A DNA stretch of 42,605 nucleotides from a virus: the IMG/VR virus record IMGVR_UViG_3300024999_000193, positions 1 to 42,605 of that record. One strand, written 5' to 3'. The position numbers were made by a program, and so were the translations under genes. Below, piece by piece: positions 42,349 through 42,605 of the stretch. Position 1 is the stretch's first letter. Each line of letters starts with the position of its first letter. The notes under the pieces are model-generated. The model was given only the letters and a program-made list of their open reading frames with translations. It searched no databases and was not told where the DNA came from.

Positions 42349-42605
42349 TTATACAAAATCTATATCTATTCGTTTCCCATCAATATCTATATAGAACAAA
42401 TCTCCAATCTTTGCCTCAAATATTTTACATATTCCTATAGCATAAATTAATTTCCAATCACTACGATTATTTAAAAGCTGTACCAATGCCTTATATTCTA
42501 TCTTAAATCCATTCTCATTTAACTTTTCAACTAACCAAGGGATTCTTCTACCATCCAATTTCTCGTTTATTTTGTATCTATCACATAATATTTTTATACC
42601 AGTAG
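42349..42605 (-). CDS. XRE-like regulator, 5' end outside the window
   Basis: The frame is open to the right edge. Visible are about 84 residues, with IKILCDRYKINEKLDGRRIP, WLVEKLNENGFKIEYKALVQ, LLNNRSDWKLIYAIGICKIF and then IGDLFYID at the end. The last part matches the final helices of XRE/Cro-type domains (AIGICKIFEAKIGDLFYI). It lies upstream of the consensus promoter of cassette A, like the XRE gene of cassette B. The N-terminus is missing. Confidence 0.65.
   Translation of the reverse strand, partial: TGIKILCDRYKINEKLDGRRIPWLVEKLNENGFKIEYKALVQLLNNRSDWKLIYAIGICKIFEAKIGDLFYIDIDGKRIDIDFV

Noticed and set aside
1-42605. CRISPR array, tRNA or rRNA genes, insertion sequences
   Set aside because: No regularly spaced repeats, no cloverleaf with CCA-type ends, no ribosomal sequence and no transposase-like protein were seen.

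Overview
The window is strongly AT-rich. Nearly every gene has a good AGGAGG-like ribosome-binding site, and every credible gene lies on the minus strand, so transcription runs right to left. Gene content is that of a long-tailed siphovirus-like phage or prophage of a low-GC Firmicute; a Clostridium-type host is the best guess (lysis genes, small LAGYLM-type proteins, zinc-ribbon endonucleases). No integrase, terminase, portal or capsid gene is visible, so only the tail, host-contact and lysis end of a larger genome is present.

Layout in the direction of transcription. 42605-40445: accessory cassette A (XRE-type regulator cut by the window edge, consensus promoter, CxxC protein, small acidic protein, second consensus promoter with a 10-residue leader peptide, P22-type antirepressor, terminator, structured RNA). 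40273-37857: a 613-residue zinc-finger-rich endonuclease and a lipoprotein. 37837-30001: tail start (possible assembly chaperone, minor tail protein, a tape measure of about 2,097 residues split by an ORF-less group I intron). 29857-25564: accessory cassette B inside the tail operon (secreted Ig-like/leucine-rich-repeat protein, XRE regulator, consensus promoter, CxxC protein, BRO-type antirepressor, terminator, structured RNA, zinc-ribbon endonuclease). 25598-15558: Dit, a 2,099-residue Tal-like protein with an ILEI/FAM3-like domain, an Ig-like protein, a papain-like protease and a BppU-like baseplate protein with 16 heptads. 15488-7255: small protein, endonuclease, large fibre, endonuclease and accessory tail genes. 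7143-1850: a secreted papain-like protease, a truncated Amidase_3, a small protein, a GIY-YIG endonuclease, an Amidase_2 endolysin and several holin-like membrane proteins. 1712-1: small genes, another endonuclease, a third copy of the LAGYLM-type small protein and a gene running off the left edge.

The most unusual signal is that cassettes A and B share one plan: XRE regulator, perfect TTGACA-17-TATAAT promoter with shared flanks, CxxC protein, antirepressor, near-identical terminator, three-way-junction RNA with compensatory changes, zinc-ribbon endonuclease. The proteins in matching slots are not close copies. A shared plan with different parts suggests an exchangeable regulatory and homing unit that settles in late phage operons. 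Around it are six endonuclease genes, a group I intron, and a possible pseudoknot over the Shine-Dalgarno sequence of one endonuclease. Functional statements are inferences from sequence pattern; no database search was run.
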